The notes under the pieces were generated by a model. That model searched no databases. It was not told the origin of the DNA and saw nothing but the letters and a program-made list of their open reading frames with translations. DNA of 64,000 nt, taken from positions 3,100,001 through 3,164,000 of the forward strand of contig NZ_JAPEMU010000001.1 in assembly GCF_026342405.1 (NCBI RefSeq), written 5' to 3'. The translations under genes and the position numbers were made by a program. Source of the stretch: Kitasatospora sp. NBC_00240 (GTDB lineage Bacteria > Actinomycetota > Actinomycetes > Streptomycetales > Streptomycetaceae). Shown in pieces: positions 8,854 to 18,656 of this stretch; within the stretch, counting starts at the first letter, position 1, and every line of letters begins with the position of its first letter.

Positions 8854-9274
8854 GCCGTGCAGTCTTCCCCGTGCACGGGCGTTCTGTCACATCGAGTTCG
8901 GCGAGTCTGCGGGGAGGCGGGGCGGGGAGGGCCGCAAGATCGGGCAACAGACCCCAAACCGGGCTTGCGCACCGCAAAAATGACGTGGTCACGCCACTAA
9001 ATAGGTGGTGTACCACCCCGGCGGGCGCCACCCCGGCCCACTGCCGCCGGGGGCCCGCGGACCCGCAGCCCGGTCACCCCGGGACGGACCGGGTGCGTAC
9101 GGCGCCCGAAGCCGGCGCGGCCGAGCGCGCGGGTACACGGCGCCGGAGGGCGCGGCGATGCCGGAGGGCCGGGCCGCGGGAGGTCACGCCGGGGCGTTTC
9201 ACGGCAGGGGCGTGCCCCGGGACGCCGGCGCCGGGGCAGCACCGGCACCGGCACCCTCGCGCCGGCGGCAGGGG
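8854..9274. other. 421-base intergenic region
   Basis: No credible gene. It contains a locally AT-rich patch at about 8975-9005 next to a small inverted repeat (GGTGGT-GT-ACCACC), plausible as the promoter region for the minus-strand 501-aa gene. The rest (9040-9270) is featureless GC-rich sequence. Confidence 0.4.
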
Positions 9275-10391
9275 TCAGAGCAGCGGCGTGAGGAAGCGCC
9301 GGAGGCTCTCCTCGTACCCGTCCGGGTCGGCGTTCCACAGCGCGGCGTGCTCGGCGCCGGGCACCGGCCGCAGGGTGACCAGGTTCTCGCGGCGCTCGGC
9401 CAGGTGGGCGGCGGCCGACCACGGGGCGACGGTGTCGTCCGGGCTCTGCAGCAGCAGGGCCGGCACCCGCAGGTCGGTGCCCTCGGCGAGCCGGGCGAAG
9501 CCCGCCAGGTCGACCCCGGAGCGCCCCTGGGCCGCCAGGGGCCCCGAGCCCGGCCAGCGGGGCGCTGACGCCCGCCCCGGCGGCCTCCCGGCGCACCGTC
9601 CGGGACCAGTCGAGCACCGGCGAGTCCAGGATCAGGCCGCACACCGCGTCGGCCCAGGCGGAGCGGGCCGCCGTCTGCAGCGCCATCGTGGCGCCCAGCG
9701 ACCAGCCGTACAGCACGACCTTGCCCGCTCCGCTGTCCAGCGCCAGCCGGACGGCCGCCTCGACGTCGCGCCACTCGGTGTCCCCGAAGTGGCCGAGCCC
9801 GTCGGGGGAGGCGGGCGCGCCGTCGTCGCCCCGGTAGGTGACGGCCAGCACCGGCAGCCGCAGGCGGTTCAGCAGCGCAATGACCGGGAGCGTCTGCTGG
9901 CGGTCCGCGCCCGGGCCGTGCACCAGCAGGACCCAGGTGCCGCGCATCCCGTCCAGGTACCAGGCGGGCAGCGGCCCCGACTCGCCGACCGCGGCGGTGT
10001 CCAGGAAGGGCAGTCCGAGCGCGGTGGTCGGGTTCCCGAGGAGGACCCGGGGCGTCAGCCGCACCACGGTGCCGGTCTCCAGGGTGCCGGTGTCGGCGCG
10101 CTCCAGCCGGCGGGTGACGCCCTGCTGGTCGCTCTGTAGGATCTCGCCGACCACCCCGTGGCCGTCCACTCCCCACTCGATCGCGTAGTGGCCCGGACGG
10201 GCGGTCTCCACCGTCCTGGTGAGGGTCACCCGGCCGGCGGCCAGGCCGAGCACCCGGACGACCCGGGCGCCCGACGCCCGATCCGCGCGAGGGTGCACCG
10301 CCCGCTCCGACACCTTGCGCCCCAGTGCCAGGACGGCCACACCCGTACCGGCCGCGGCGGCCGCCACGACTGCTGCGGTTCCCCAACGCAT
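9275..10391 (-). pseudogene. alpha/beta hydrolase (secreted or membrane-anchored) with a frameshift
   Basis: The gene starts at ATG 10391 (MRWGTAAVVAAAAAG, one N-terminal hydrophobic segment; GGGGAG upstream) and runs through an oxyanion/strand region (WVLLVHGPGADRQQ) and the nucleophile elbow VVLYGWSLGATMAL. Near 9541 the frame breaks: deleting one base from the G4 run at 9538-9541 restores GALAAQGRSGVDLAGF and leads into the C-terminal half, which holds the acid loop LLLQSPDDTVAP and the His loop PGAEHAALWN and stops at 9275. Without that correction the frame runs on as Pro/Arg-rich noise to about 8997. It is either a real one-base insertion that kills the gene or an assembly error in a GGGGCCCC string. 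Substrate unknown. Confidence 0.75.
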
Positions 10392-10577
10392 ATCTCGCTC
10401 CCCGCTCTGCTGCTCCCTGCCGGGCGGCCGGCCGCGGCCCGGTTGCATCCGCACACCAGTCCACGCGTCGCGGGGCCGGGCGGCCACCGGTGCGGGGCCG
10501 TCCGGGGCACGGGGGCGGGCGATCCGGCCGGGGCGGGCGAGCACGCGCGGGGAGTGGGGGACGAACAGAGGGGAAGG

Positions 10578-11288
10578 TCAGACCGGGATCTCGGTGGACC
10601 GCCGCGACAGCAGCTCCCAGAACCGCTCGCCGACCGGCCGGGCCTGCTGCGGGGGCTCGGGCTGCGCCGGGGCGGACGATCCCCAGCCGCCGGATCCCCA
10701 GTGCGCCGTCACCTGGTACTCGTTCTGCAGGTCCGTCAGCACCGCCGCGAGCACGTCCCCGGGCACCGGCACGATCCGCCCCACCGCCTTCACCTGGGCC
10801 TGCCAGCGCCCGTCGACGCAGCGGCGCAACCGCTGGTCCAGCTCCTCCTGGCGGCCGAGGACGGCCACCACGTCCCGCAGCGTCATCCCGAGCACCTGGG
10901 CCAGCGCGAACGTCTGGTCCTCGTCGCCCGTCCACCGGCCGGCGTCCTCGGCGAGGTCGTAGGCGCGCGGCGAGAGGCCGACCCGGCGGGCGGCCTCGTC
11001 CCGGCCGAGCTCCCGGGCCACCCGGAAGTCGCGCAGGCAGGCCGGCCGGGCGCCCATCAACTGGGCGGGCGGGCACCACAGGGCGCGGGCGAGGGCGATG
11101 AACTCCTCCTCGGAGGGCCGGATCTCGCCGGTCTCCCAGCCGATCACATGGGCCGGCAGCAGTCGGACCCCGTGCGCGGCCATCCCCTCCGCCACTTGAT
11201 GAGGGGTCAGGCCCAGCCCGGCGCGGTGCGCCCTGGCCGCCAAGGGCGAGAAGGGGACCGGCGTCACGGAGGGCTTTCTGGATCGCAT
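10578..11288 (-). CDS. helix-turn-helix (XRE-like) protein
   Basis: 236 aa when started at ATG 11288 (MRSRKPSVTPVPFSP). The longer open frame to 11519 runs through likely promoter DNA. Residues about 15-70 look like an XRE-type HTH (LTPHQVAEGMAAHG, then LLPAHVIGWETGEIRPSEEEF), and a second HTH-like unit appears near 85-130 (DEAARRVGLSPRAYDLAEDAGRW). The C-terminal tail is Pro/Gly/Gln-rich. The target is unknown. It lies upstream of and in the same direction as the hydrolase, and divergent from the cobalamin operon. Confidence 0.72.
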   Translation of the reverse strand: MRSRKPSVTPVPFSPLAARAHRAGLGLTPHQVAEGMAAHGVRLLPAHVIGWETGEIRPSEEEFIALARALWCPPAQLMGARPACLRDFRVARELGRDEAARRVGLSPRAYDLAEDAGRWTGDEDQTFALAQVLGMTLRDVVAVLGRQEELDQRLRRCVDGRWQAQVKAVGRIVPVPGDVLAAVLTDLQNEYQVTAHWGSGGWGSSAPAQPEPPQQARPVGERFWELLSRRSTEIPV

Positions 11289-11584
11289 GAGCAACGACCG
11301 TACGGGCCGGGCCCGGACGGCCCCAGACGCCGAACGCACGAAGCGCAGGTCAGGCCCCCGGTGGGCGACTGGCGGATCGTACAGATCCGTGCCGCCGGAC
11401 GGCCGCGCTACTCGGAGGTAATGACGGTTTCCTCCAAGGCCTTCCGCTACGCGGGTAGCGCGACCCTGGCCTGCGCCGCACGCGAACCGGCAGGCCCGCG
11501 CCGGACGGGCGCCGCGCACGGCGCACGCCGGCCGCGCGTGTGACCAAACCCTCGGTGGCCTTGGTTGACTCCCGGTTCGGCCGC

Positions 11585-11768
11585 GTGATGGGATCCATCA
11601 GCCAAACGGAGGCATGCAGAGGAAGCCGGTGCGAATCCGGCGCGGTCCCGCCACTGTCACCGGGGAGCACGCTCGAACCATGGTCACGGCGGTCCGTCAG
11701 AAGCCCGCGGGAAGGCCCGAGGGTGTGTCCGACCCGGAAGCCAGGAGACTCTCGCCCCCGGTACGTCG
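11585..11768 (+). ncRNA. cobalamin (AdoCbl) riboswitch
   Basis: Contains the hallmark core AGGAAGCCGGTGCGAATCC, then GGTCCCGCCACTGT (the B12 box, around 11647-11657) and the 3' element GAAGCCAGGAGACTCTCGCC. These match the conserved paired and unpaired segments of the cobalamin riboswitch class. Ends are approximate. It sits about 110 bases upstream of cobD and should repress the cobD-cobB operon when adenosylcobalamin is plentiful. A TTGACT at 11565-11570 may be the -35 element of its promoter. Confidence 0.92.
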
Positions 11769-11876
11769 AGCCAGGGCGCGGACCCTGAGTGAGGACACGC
11801 ACGCCATGCAGGCTGCCCGGGCCGTCCACCGGCCACCGTCGAACCGAGCCCGCCGCCGTACCGCCGCGCCCCTGCC

Positions 11877-12860
11877 GTGCGCGGGCTGACCCGCGGCACA
11901 GCCTTCGCCCTGGGCGCCGTCGCCGGGTACCTGGCCGACGCCCGCTTCGCCGACCCCCGGCGCGGTCACCCGGTGGCCGCCTTCGGCACCGCCGCCGGCC
12001 GCCTGGAGCGGGCGCTCTGGCGCGACCGGCGCGCGGCCGGCGCGGCGTACACCGCCCTGTGCGTGGGCACCGTCGCGGCCGCCGCCACCCTGGCCGACCG
12101 CACCCTCGGCCGCCCCGCGGCCGGCCGGGCGGCGCTGGCCGCCGCGGCGACCTGGACGGTGCTCGGCGGCACCTCGCTCACCCGCGAGGCCAGGACCATC
12201 GGGCGCTCGCTCTCGGCGGGTGACCTCAAGGCCGCGCGGGAGCGGCTGCCGCACCTGTGCGGGCGCGACCCGAGCGCGCTGGACGAGCAGCAGATCGCCC
12301 GGGCGGTGGTGGAGTCCGTCGCCGAGAACACCGCCGACGCGGTGGTGAACGCCCTGGTCTGGGGCGCGCTGGCCGGCACCCCCGGCCTGCTCGCCTTCCG
12401 GGCCGTCAACACCCTGGACGCGATGGTCGGGCACCGCTCGCCGCGCCACCTCCGCTTCGGCTGGGCCTCGGCCCGGCTGGACGACGTGGCCGGCTGGCCC
12501 GGCGCGCGGCTCACCGCGCTGCTGACCGTCCTGGCCGCGCCCAGGCCCGCCACCGCCTGGCGGGTCTGGCACCGCGACGGCGCGGCCCACCCCAGCCCCA
12601 ACGCCGGCCGGGCCGAGGCCGCCTTCGCCGGCGCGCTCGGCGTGCGCCTCGGCGGCACCCTGGCCTACGGCGAGAGGGTCGAGCACCGGCCGGTGCTGGG
12701 CGGCGAACTGCCCCCGGTCGAGGTCGCGGACATCGAACGGGCCTGCCGGCTCTCCCGCCGGGTCGGGCTGCTCGCGCTCGGCGTCACGGCCGCCGGGCAC
12801 GCCCTCCTGCACCACGCGGGCCGGGGTCTCACACGTCAACGAAAGGGTGGCCGCAATTGA
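11877..12860 (+). CDS. cobD: adenosylcobinamide-phosphate synthase CobD/CbiB
   Basis: 327 aa membrane protein attaching aminopropanol (or its phosphate) to adenosylcobyric acid. Family features: N-terminal GYLADARFADPRRGHPVAAFG, central VESVAENTADAVVNALVWG, and RFGWASARLDDVAGWPGARL. Hydrophobic helices at about 5-20, 55-75, 85-105 and near the C-terminus. GTG start at 11877. First gene after the cobalamin riboswitch; its TGA overlaps the TTG start of cobQ. Confidence 0.93.
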   Translation: MRGLTRGTAFALGAVAGYLADARFADPRRGHPVAAFGTAAGRLERALWRDRRAAGAAYTALCVGTVAAAATLADRTLGRPAAGRAALAAAATWTVLGGTSLTREARTIGRSLSAGDLKAARERLPHLCGRDPSALDEQQIARAVVESVAENTADAVVNALVWGALAGTPGLLAFRAVNTLDAMVGHRSPRHLRFGWASARLDDVAGWPGARLTALLTVLAAPRPATAWRVWHRDGAAHPSPNAGRAEAAFAGALGVRLGGTLAYGERVEHRPVLGGELPPVEVADIERACRLSRRVGLLALGVTAAGHALLHHAGRGLTRQRKGGRN

Positions 12861-14380
12861 GCGGGGCACTGCTGGTCGCCGGAACGACCTCGGACGCCGG
12901 CAAGAGCGTGGTCACGGCCGGGATCTGCCGCTGGCTGGCCCGACAGGGCGTCAAGGTCGCGCCGTTCAAGGCGCAGAACATGTCGCTCAACTCCTTCGTC
13001 ACCGCCGACGGCGCCGAGATCGGCCGTGCCCAGGCGATGCAGGCGCAGGCCGCCCGGGTCGAGCCGGAGGCGGCGATGAACCCGGTGCTGCTCAAGCCCG
13101 GCGCCGACGGCCGTAGCCAGGTGGTGCTGCTCGGGCGGGCGATCGCCGAGGTCGGCGCGCTGGACTACCGCGAGCGCAAGCCCGTCCTGCTGGAGCGCTC
13201 CCTGGAGTGCCTGGCCGATCTGCGGCGCCGCTTCGACGTGGTGGTGTGCGAGGGCGCCGGCTCGCCGGCCGAGATCAACCTGCGGGACCGCGACATCGCC
13301 AACATGGGCCTGGCCACCGCCGCCGCCCTGCCCGTGGTGGTGGTCGGCGACATCGACCGGGGCGGGGTCTTCGCCGCGATGTACGGGACGCTGGCCCTGC
13401 TCTCGGCGGAGGACCAGCGGCACGTGGCCGGGTGGTTCGTGAACAAGTTCCGCGGCGACGCCCGGCTGCTGGAGCCCGGCCTGGAGATGCTGCACCGGCT
13501 GACCGGCCGTCCGGTGCTCGGCACCCTGCCGATGCTGAAGGGCCTGTGGCTGGACGCCGAGGACTCGCTCGACCTCTCCACCGTGGTCGACCGCGAGGAC
13601 GACCGCGGCCCGCTCGGCGCGGACGTGCTGCGGGTGGCCGTGGTGCGGTTCCCCCGGCTGTCGAACTTCACCGACGTGGACGCGCTGGCCCAGGAGCCCG
13701 GGGTGCTGGTCCGCTGGGCCACCCGCCCCGAGGAGCTGGCCGACGCCGACCTGGTGATCCTGCCCGGCACCCGGGCCACCGTCGCCGACCTGGCCTGGCT
13801 GCGTGAGCGCGGCCTGGAGCCGGCCCTGCGCGCCCGCGCCGCCGCCGGGCTGCCGGTGCTCGGCGTCTGCGGCGGCTACCAGATGCTGACCCGCGAGATC
13901 GTCGACCGGGTCGAGTCGAAGGCCGGCGAGGTCGAAGGGCTGGGACTGCTGCCGGCGCACGTCCGGTTCGGCGCCGAGAAGGTGCTGGCCCGGCCGGTGG
14001 GCGAGGCGTTCGGTCAGCGGGTCGAGGGCTACGAGATCCACCACGGCGTGGTCACGGTCGAGGGCGGGGAGCTGTTCATCTCCGATGACCGGGGGCAGGG
14101 CCTGGACGGCTGCCGGGCCGGATCGGTGTGGGGGACGACCTGGCACGGCGTGCTGGAGAACGACGGGTTCCGCCGGGAGTTGCTGCGCGAGGTGGCGACG
14201 CTGGCCGGGCGGGCGTTCGTCCCGGCGCCGGACACCTGCTTCGCCGAGGCCCGCGAGGCCCGGCTGGACCGCCTCGGCGACCTGATCGAGGAGCACGCGG
14301 ACACCGACGCGCTGTGGCGGCTGATCGAGGGCGGCGTCCCGGCGGACGGCCTGCCGTTCGTGCCGCCGGGTGCGCCGTGA
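12857..14380 (+). CDS. cobQ: cobyric acid synthase CobQ
   Basis: 507 aa, cytosolic. Amidates side chains b, d, e and g of adenosylcobyrinic acid a,c-diamide using glutamine and ATP. N-terminal P-loop synthetase domain (GTTSDAGKSVV, then PFKAQNMSLNSFV), followed by a class I glutaminase-like domain with C338 in GVCGGYQML and the His region GYEIHHG. Starts at TTG 12857, whose last two bases open the cobD stop, behind AAAGGG; the frame is open far upstream but only this start gives the canonical N-terminus. Its last codons form part of a 30-base tandem repeat. Confidence 0.94.
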   Translation: MSGALLVAGTTSDAGKSVVTAGICRWLARQGVKVAPFKAQNMSLNSFVTADGAEIGRAQAMQAQAARVEPEAAMNPVLLKPGADGRSQVVLLGRAIAEVGALDYRERKPVLLERSLECLADLRRRFDVVVCEGAGSPAEINLRDRDIANMGLATAAALPVVVVGDIDRGGVFAAMYGTLALLSAEDQRHVAGWFVNKFRGDARLLEPGLEMLHRLTGRPVLGTLPMLKGLWLDAEDSLDLSTVVDREDDRGPLGADVLRVAVVRFPRLSNFTDVDALAQEPGVLVRWATRPEELADADLVILPGTRATVADLAWLRERGLEPALRARAAAGLPVLGVCGGYQMLTREIVDRVESKAGEVEGLGLLPAHVRFGAEKVLARPVGEAFGQRVEGYEIHHGVVTVEGGELFISDDRGQGLDGCRAGSVWGTTWHGVLENDGFRRELLREVATLAGRAFVPAPDTCFAEAREARLDRLGDLIEEHADTDALWRLIEGGVPADGLPFVPPGAP

Positions 14381-14427
14381 AGACGTTGCCGGGCGCCGGG
14401 TGCGCCGTGAAGACGTTGCTGGGTACG
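14368..14427. repeat. 30-base direct tandem duplication at the cobQ 3' end
   Basis: Copies 14368-14397 and 14398-14427 share GGGTGCGCCGTGAAGACG and most following bases. The first copy contains the cobQ stop; the second repeats it in the spacer before the chelatase gene. Confidence 0.8.
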
Positions 14428-14462
14428 GATGCCGCAGGACCGGCCAAGGAGAGGGACACCCG

Positions 14463-16592
14463 ATGACTGACGTCCGATACCCGTTCACCGCGATCGTCGG
14501 CATGGCCGACCTGCGGCTCGGACTGCTGCTCAACGCGGTCTCGCCCGCGGTCGGCGGGGTGCTGGTCCGCGGCGAGAAGGGCACCGCGAAGTCCACCATG
14601 GTCCGCGCGCTGGCCGGCCTGCTGCCCTCGATCGACACCGTCGAGGGCTGCCGCTTCGCCTGCGACCCGGCCGCCCCCGACCCGCAGTGCCCGGACGGCG
14701 CCCACGACGGCCTGGCCGGCACCGCCCGGGCCGCCCAGCTGGTCGAACTGCCGGTCGGCGTCACCGAGGACCGGATCGTCGGCTCGCTCGACCTGGAGCG
14801 GGCGCTGTCCGAGGGCGTCAAGGCCTACGAGCCGGGCCTGCTGGCCAAGGCCCACCGCGGCGTGCTCTACATCGACGAGGTCAACCTGCTCCAGGACCAC
14901 GTCGTCGACCTGCTGCTGGACGCCGCCGCGATGGGCCGCTCCTACGTCGAGCGCGAGGGCGTCTCGGTGCGGCACGCCGCCCGCTTCCTGCTGGTCGGCA
15001 CGATGAACCCGGAGGAGGGCGAGCTGCGGCCGCAGCTGCTCGACCGCTTCGGCCTCACCGTCGAGATCGCCGCCACCCGGGAGCCGCGCGAGCGCGCCGA
15101 GGTGGTCCGCCGCCGGCTCGCCCACGACGCCGACCCGGCCGCCTTCGCCGCCCGGTTCGCGGCCGAGGAGCGGACCCTCGCCGAGCGGATCACCACCGCC
15201 CGCGAACTGCTGCCGGAGGTCGAGCTGACCGACACGGCGCTGCGCCAGATCACCGCCGTCTGCGCGGCCTTCGAGGTGGACGGGCTGCGCGCGGACATCG
15301 TGATGGCCCGCACCGCGGTCGCGCTGGCCGCCTGGTCGGGCCGCACCGAGGTGCTGGAGGAGGACGTCCGCAAGGCCGCCCAGCTCGCCCTGCCGCACCG
15401 CCGCCGGCGCAACCCCTTCGACGCGCCCGGTCTGGACGAGGAGAAGCTGGACCGGACGCTGGAGGAGCACGCCGAGCAGGACGAGCAGCCCGAGGAGGCC
15501 CGCAGCGAGGGCCGCGGGCCGGACGACGAGCAGCCCGACCCGGACGGTGACGGCCCCGACGGCGGCGGCCCGCAGGACGAGGGCCCCGACGGCCCGGACG
15601 GCGGCGGCCCCGGCGGCGGCGCGCCCGACCCCGCCGGACCGGCCGCACCGAACGAGTTCGCCGCCACCGACACCGCGCCCGCGCCGGACGCCCCCGAGAC
15701 GGACGTGCCCGCGCAGCACCCCCGCCCGGCCCGGGAGAGCGCGCCGGTCGCCGCCGGGGAGCCGTACCGGACCAAGCTGTTCAAGGTGCCCGGCACCGGC
15801 AAGGGCGCCCAGGGGCGCCGCTCCCCCGCCGAGACCGACGGCGGCCACACCATCCGCGCCCGCCGCCCGGCCGGCCCGCTGACCCGGCTGCACCTGGCCG
15901 CCACCCTCCAGGCCGCCGCCCCGCACCAGCACGTCCGCGGCCGTACCGGCCGGGCGCTGGAACTGCGCCGGGACGACTTCCGCGAGCAGGTCCGGCAGGG
16001 CCGGGAGTCCAACCTGGTGCTGTTCGTGGTCGACGCCTCCGGCTCGATGGCCGCCCGGCAGCGGATGACCGCCGTCAAGGGCGCCGTGCTCTCCCTGCTG
16101 ATGGACGCCTACCAGCGGCGCGACAAGGTCGGCCTGATCACCTTCCGCGGCGCCGGCGCCGAGCTGGCCCTGCCGCCGACCTCCTCGGTGGAGGTCGGCG
16201 CCGCCCGGCTGGAGTCGCTGCCGACCGGCGGCCGCACCCCGCTGGCCGCCGGTCTGCTGCGCGCCCACGAGACCCTGCGGGTCGAGCGGATGCGCGACCC
16301 GCACCGCCGGCCGCTGCTGGTCGTGGTCACCGACGGCCGGGCCACCGGCGGGCGGGACGCGCTCACCGACGCGGGCCGGGCCGCCGGACTGCTCGCCGCC
16401 CAGGGCCTGGCGAGCGTGGTGCTGGACTGCGAGTCCGGCCCCGTCCGACTCGGCCTGGCCCGCAAGCTCGCCGGACAGCTCGGCGCCTCCGCCGTCACCC
16501 TGGACGAGTTGCGGGCCGAGGGCGTCACCGCGCTCGTGCACGCCCACCGACCCGCCACCAGCACCACCACCGCCAACCGAAAGGCAGCCTGA
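14463..16592 (+). CDS. ChlI/ChlD-type chelatase subunit (AAA+ ATPase plus vWA), probable cobaltochelatase component
   Basis: 709 aa. N-terminal AAA+ module with Walker A G37-EKGTAKS-T45 and Walker B VLYIDEVNLL, an acidic Pro/Gly/Asp-rich linker (about 335-435), and a C-terminal von Willebrand A domain with the MIDAS motif D524-A-S-G-S528 (VVDASGSMAARQ). This I+D fusion energises a CobN-type chelatase for cobalt insertion. ATG 14463 follows AAGGAG; the frame is open upstream into the repeat. No cobN gene lies beside it, although such neighbours are usual. Confidence 0.88.
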   Translation: MTDVRYPFTAIVGMADLRLGLLLNAVSPAVGGVLVRGEKGTAKSTMVRALAGLLPSIDTVEGCRFACDPAAPDPQCPDGAHDGLAGTARAAQLVELPVGVTEDRIVGSLDLERALSEGVKAYEPGLLAKAHRGVLYIDEVNLLQDHVVDLLLDAAAMGRSYVEREGVSVRHAARFLLVGTMNPEEGELRPQLLDRFGLTVEIAATREPRERAEVVRRRLAHDADPAAFAARFAAEERTLAERITTARELLPEVELTDTALRQITAVCAAFEVDGLRADIVMARTAVALAAWSGRTEVLEEDVRKAAQLALPHRRRRNPFDAPGLDEEKLDRTLEEHAEQDEQPEEARSEGRGPDDEQPDPDGDGPDGGGPQDEGPDGPDGGGPGGGAPDPAGPAAPNEFAATDTAPAPDAPETDVPAQHPRPARESAPVAAGEPYRTKLFKVPGTGKGAQGRRSPAETDGGHTIRARRPAGPLTRLHLAATLQAAAPHQHVRGRTGRALELRRDDFREQVRQGRESNLVLFVVDASGSMAARQRMTAVKGAVLSLLMDAYQRRDKVGLITFRGAGAELALPPTSSVEVGAARLESLPTGGRTPLAAGLLRAHETLRVERMRDPHRRPLLVVVTDGRATGGRDALTDAGRAAGLLAAQGLASVVLDCESGPVRLGLARKLAGQLGASAVTLDELRAEGVTALVHAHRPATSTTTANRKAA

Positions 16593-16595
16593 CCC

Positions 16596-17201
16596 ATGCC
16601 ACAGGGAAAGCCGGAGAGCGTCCCCGACGACGGCCTGACGACCCGCCAGCGCCGCACCCTGCCGATCACCGCCGTGCACACCGGCCCCGGCAAGGGCAAG
16701 TCGACCGCCGCCTTCGGGATGGCCCTGCGGGCCTGGAACCAGGGCTGGCCGGTCGGGGTGTTCCAGTTCGTGAAGTCCGCCAAGTGGAAGGTCGGGGAGG
16801 AGAACGCGCTGCGCGTGCTCGGCGCCTCCGGCGAGGGCGGCACCGTCGCCTGGCACAAGATGGGCGAGGGCTGGTCCTGGGTCCAGCGCAACGCCGACAT
16901 GGTCGAGTCCAGCGAGGACGCCGCCAAGGAGGGCTGGGAGCAGGTCAAGCGCGACCTGGCCGCCGAGACCTACCGCTTCTACGTGCTCGACGAGTTCACC
17001 TACCCCATGCACTGGGGCTGGGTCGACGTGGAGGAGGTCGTCGCGGTGCTCAAGGACCGCCCCGGCAACCAGCACGTGGTCATCACCGGCCGCTACGCCA
17101 AGGAGCCGCTGACCGACCTCGCCGACCTCGTCACCGAGATGACCAAGGTCAAGCACCCCATGGACGCCGGCCGCAAGGGCCAGCGCGGTATCGAGTGGTA
17201 G
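16596..17201 (+). CDS. cobO: corrinoid adenosyltransferase CobO
   Basis: 201 aa. Transfers the adenosyl group from ATP to Co(I) of cobyrinic acid a,c-diamide. P-loop G30-PGKGKS-T37 in HTGPGKGKSTAAFG, and the family segments WNQGWPVGVFQFVKS, LDEFTYPMHWGWV and TGRYAKEPL. The length is normal for the CobO/BtuR family. It starts 3 bases after the chelatase gene and ends 13 bases before cobB, so it lies inside the riboswitch-controlled operon. Confidence 0.95.
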   Translation: MPQGKPESVPDDGLTTRQRRTLPITAVHTGPGKGKSTAAFGMALRAWNQGWPVGVFQFVKSAKWKVGEENALRVLGASGEGGTVAWHKMGEGWSWVQRNADMVESSEDAAKEGWEQVKRDLAAETYRFYVLDEFTYPMHWGWVDVEEVVAVLKDRPGNQHVVITGRYAKEPLTDLADLVTEMTKVKHPMDAGRKGQRGIEW

Positions 17202-17214
17202 AGCCGACGCAGCC

Positions 17215-18579
17215 GTGAGCACCGTGAACATCCCCCGCATCGTCGTCGCCGCGCCGGCCTCCGGCACCGGCAAGACCACCGTCGCCACCGGGCTGATGGC
17301 GGCCCTGTCCGCCCGGGGCCTGGCGGTCTCCCCGCACAAGGTCGGACCGGACTACATCGACCCGGGCTACCACTCGCTGGCCGCCGGGCGTCCGGGCCGC
17401 AACCTGGACGCCTACATGTGCGGCCCGCAGCGGATCGCCCCGCTGTTCCTGCACGGCGCGGCCGGCGCCGACGTCGCGGTGGTCGAGGGCGTGATGGGGC
17501 TGTTCGACGGCGCGTCCGGGCAGGGCGAACTCGCCTCCACCGCGCATGTGGCCAAGCTGCTGAAGGCCCCCGTGGTGCTGGTGGTGGACGCCTCCTCGCA
17601 GTCCCGGTCGGTGGCCGCCCTGGTGCACGGCTTCGCCTCCTGGGACCCGGAGGTCCGGCTCGCCGGGGTGATCCTCAACCGGGTCGCCTCCGACCGGCAC
17701 GAGCTGCTGCTGCGGGAGGCGCTGGAGGAGGGCTCCGGCGTCCCCGTGCTCGGTTCGGTGCGCCGCTCGGCCGCCGTCGCCACCCCGTCCCGGCACCTCG
17801 GGCTGATCCCGGCGGTGGAGCGCTCGGCCGAAGCCCTGCGCGCGGTACGGGACATGGGCGAACTGATCGCCGCCTCGGTCGACCTGGACGCCGTACTGGC
17901 CCTGGCTGCCACCGCTCCCCCGCTGCCGGACGCCGTCTGGGACCCGGCCGCCGAGGTCACCCCCGTCGAGGGCCGGCGCCCCCGGATCGCACTCGCCGCC
18001 GGGGCCGCGTTCTCCTTCTCCTACGCCGAGAACGCCGAACTGCTGACCGCCGCCGGAGCCGAGGTACTGCCCTTCGACCCGCTGCACGCACGGGAGTTGC
18101 CCACGGACACCGCCGGTCTGGTGATCGGCGGCGGGTTCCCCGAGATGTACGTCGCCGAACTGAGCGCCAACACCGCCCTGCGCGAGGCCATCCGGGCGCT
18201 CGCCGCCACCGGCGCGCCGGTCGCCGCCGAATGCGCCGGACTGCTTTACCTGGGGCAGGAGTTGGACGGCCTGCCGATGTGCGGGGTGCTCGACACCGGT
18301 GCGCGGATGACCGAGCGGCTCACCCTCGGCTACCGCGAGGCGGTCGCCCTGCACGACTCCCCGCTCGCGCCCGCCGGCACCCGGGTGCGCGGCCACGAGT
18401 TCCACCGCACGGTCTGCGAACCGGGCGCCGGCAAGGAGCCCGCCTGGGGCTGGCGCACCCCCGCCGGACCCCGGACCGAGGGTTTCGCGGGCGGCAACGT
18501 GCACGCCTCCTACCTGCACCTGCACTGGGCCGGCGCGCCGCAGCTGGCCGAGCACCTCGTCGCCGCGGCCTTCCGCTGA
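17215..18579 (+). CDS. cobB: cobyrinic acid a,c-diamide synthase CobB/CbiA
   Basis: 454 aa. Glutamine-dependent amidation of the a and c side chains. N-terminal P-loop APASGTGKTTVATG and KVGPDYIDPGYH, then a glutaminase domain with Cys340 in AAECAGLLYLG and a His in VRGHEFHRTV. GTG start at 17215, 13 bases after cobO; last gene of the cobalamin operon. Confidence 0.95.
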   Translation: MSTVNIPRIVVAAPASGTGKTTVATGLMAALSARGLAVSPHKVGPDYIDPGYHSLAAGRPGRNLDAYMCGPQRIAPLFLHGAAGADVAVVEGVMGLFDGASGQGELASTAHVAKLLKAPVVLVVDASSQSRSVAALVHGFASWDPEVRLAGVILNRVASDRHELLLREALEEGSGVPVLGSVRRSAAVATPSRHLGLIPAVERSAEALRAVRDMGELIAASVDLDAVLALAATAPPLPDAVWDPAAEVTPVEGRRPRIALAAGAAFSFSYAENAELLTAAGAEVLPFDPLHARELPTDTAGLVIGGGFPEMYVAELSANTALREAIRALAATGAPVAAECAGLLYLGQELDGLPMCGVLDTGARMTERLTLGYREAVALHDSPLAPAGTRVRGHEFHRTVCEPGAGKEPAWGWRTPAGPRTEGFAGGNVHASYLHLHWAGAPQLAEHLVAAAFR

Positions 18580-18656
18580 CGCCACGTCAAGCCGGGCCCC
18601 TGGGTGGCCTCGTCGGGCAATGTCCGGCCGCCGGGGGCCACGGCTGGGCTGCGGCC

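Noticed and set aside
9199..11079. A 626-codon minus-strand open frame.
   Set aside because: It is Arg/Pro/Gly-rich and overlaps the hydrolase and HTH genes in another frame; an artefact of high GC content.
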